A stretch of 6,045 nucleotides of DNA. Source: Chryseobacterium gleum (GTDB lineage: Bacteria > Bacteroidota > Bacteroidia > UBA10329). Shown here one piece after another: positions 5,759-6,045 of this stretch. A program made the position numbers and the translations under genes. Position 1 is the first letter of the stretch, and every line of letters begins with the position of its first letter. The notes beneath the pieces were generated by a model that saw only the letters and a program-made list of their open reading frames with translations, searched no databases and had not been told where the DNA came from. Location: contig CAMCFW010000148.1 in NCBI GenBank assembly GCA_945874195.1, forward strand, positions 1 through 6,045. Reading direction: 5' to 3'.

Positions 5759-5774
5759 CCTTGCATGAACAAGG
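5759..5774 (+). other. small hairpin in the presumed gcvT leader
   Basis: CCTTG (5759-5763) and CAAGG (5770-5774) are perfect complementary arms around a six-base loop CATGAA. The stem is only 5 bp and would sit at the very 5' end of the predicted mRNA. It could stabilise the transcript or arise by chance. Confidence 0.25.
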
Positions 5775-5802
5775 TCCAAAGGCAGTTCAGAATTTCAAAT
5801 AA

Positions 5803-5818
5803 CCGATAACCCGATAAC
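5803..5818 (+). repeat. tandem 8-bp repeat just before gcvT
   Basis: CCGATAAC occurs twice in direct succession (5803-5810 and 5811-5818), and the unit is partly continued on both sides (ATAA before, CCAAC after). It ends 4 bases before the gcvT ATG, in the ribosome-binding zone. There is no purine-rich Shine-Dalgarno there. Confidence 0.8.
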
Positions 5819-5822
5819 CAAC

Positions 5823-6045
5823 ATGTCAGAAAGCACAGACCTCACCGCGTTGAAAAGCACCGCATTGGCACATAAACACATTGAACTTGGCGCGAAGATG
5901 GTTCCGTTTGCAGGCTACAATATGCCATTGCAATACGAAGGATTGAGTGCTGAGCATGAAGTGGTTAGAACCGCTGTTGGCGTTTTCGATGTGTCGCACA
6001 TGGGCGAATTCATCATCCGGGGCGAAGGGGCCTTCGATCTGGTGC
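5823..6045 (+). CDS. gcvT: aminomethyltransferase, glycine cleavage system T protein (3' truncated)
   Basis: The first 74 residues are present and run off the window edge; the full protein is usually about 360 residues. GcvT takes the aminomethyl group from the lipoyl H protein and passes the one-carbon unit to tetrahydrofolate, releasing ammonia. Recognition rests on KSTALAHKHIELGAKMVPFAG (11-31), YNMPLQYEG (32-40), EHEVVR (44-49) and the GVFDVSHMGE signature (53-62), which is part of the folate-binding domain in the family. The ATG at 5823 gives a short 10-residue lead before the usual TAL start, which is acceptable. The gene stands alone here on the + strand, opposite to the tag unit, with its own candidate promoter; no glycine riboswitch is visible upstream. 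Confidence 0.95.
   Translation, partial: MSESTDLTALKSTALAHKHIELGAKMVPFAGYNMPLQYEGLSAEHEVVRTAVGVFDVSHMGEFIIRGEGAFDLV

Noticed and set aside
5576..5779. Open frame of 67 codons on the - strand in the intergenic region
   Set aside because: It needs a TTG start, has no domain, and covers the candidate gcvT promoter, dyad and leader; most likely non-coding.
5561..5822. Glycine riboswitch upstream of gcvT
   Set aside because: The leader from the candidate start site is only about 60 bases and shows no tandem aptamer-like pairing; only a 5-bp hairpin is visible.

Overview
The window looks like a chromosomal segment of a Bacteroidota bacterium, most likely a Flavobacteriales member. The grounds are resemblance of several proteins to families I associate with that phylum (GT2 fused to DUF2062, the aminomethyltransferase N-terminus, a 72-residue protein that looks typical of the phylum), the near absence of strong Shine-Dalgarno sequences, and a TAnnTTTG-type -7 box in the one sizeable intergenic region. 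No rRNA, tRNA, CRISPR array or mobile element is visible.

Region 1 (1-4738, + strand) is one tightly packed operon entered in mid-course. In order it holds: the last 11 codons of a beta-ketoacyl synthase, a ketoacyl-synthase-like chain-length factor, a membrane-anchored NodB-type polysaccharide deacetylase, an exported HMA-like protein with four clustered cysteines, a LolA-like periplasmic carrier, an exported protein resembling LolB/DUF3261, a hot-dog FabZ/FabA-like dehydratase, and a GT2 glycosyltransferase fused to a DUF2062 membrane domain. Five of the seven gene junctions overlap (4, 4, 26, 4 and 17 bp) and the other two gaps are 1 and 12 bp, so co-transcription is near certain. The gene set matches the accessory part of aryl-polyene/flexirubin-type pigment clusters. 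In that reading the KS/CLF pair extends an acyl-ACP-bound polyene, the dehydratase introduces the double bonds, and the Lol-like proteins, deacetylase and glycosyltransferase build or move the lipid-like product in the envelope. The assignment to this class is inference; the aryl starter, ligase, ACP, ketoreductase and exporter genes would lie outside the window.

Region 2 (4732-5560, - strand) holds a small conserved-looking protein of unknown function followed 37 bp later by tag, DNA-3-methyladenine glycosylase I. The end of tag converges on the GT2 gene with a 7-bp overlap of coding ends and no visible terminator.

Region 3 (5561-5822) is a divergent intergenic region of 262 bp with a near-perfect dyad, a candidate -7 element, a small hairpin and a tandem 8-bp repeat, all upstream of gcvT. 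Region 4 (5823-6045) is the 5' end of gcvT, the glycine-cleavage T protein, which runs off the window.

The most interesting points are the non-catalytic-looking substitutions in two pigment enzymes (Gln for Cys in the CLF, Gln for Glu/Asp in the dehydratase), the Cys-rich metal-binding-like protein inside the operon, and the paired Lol-like proteins.
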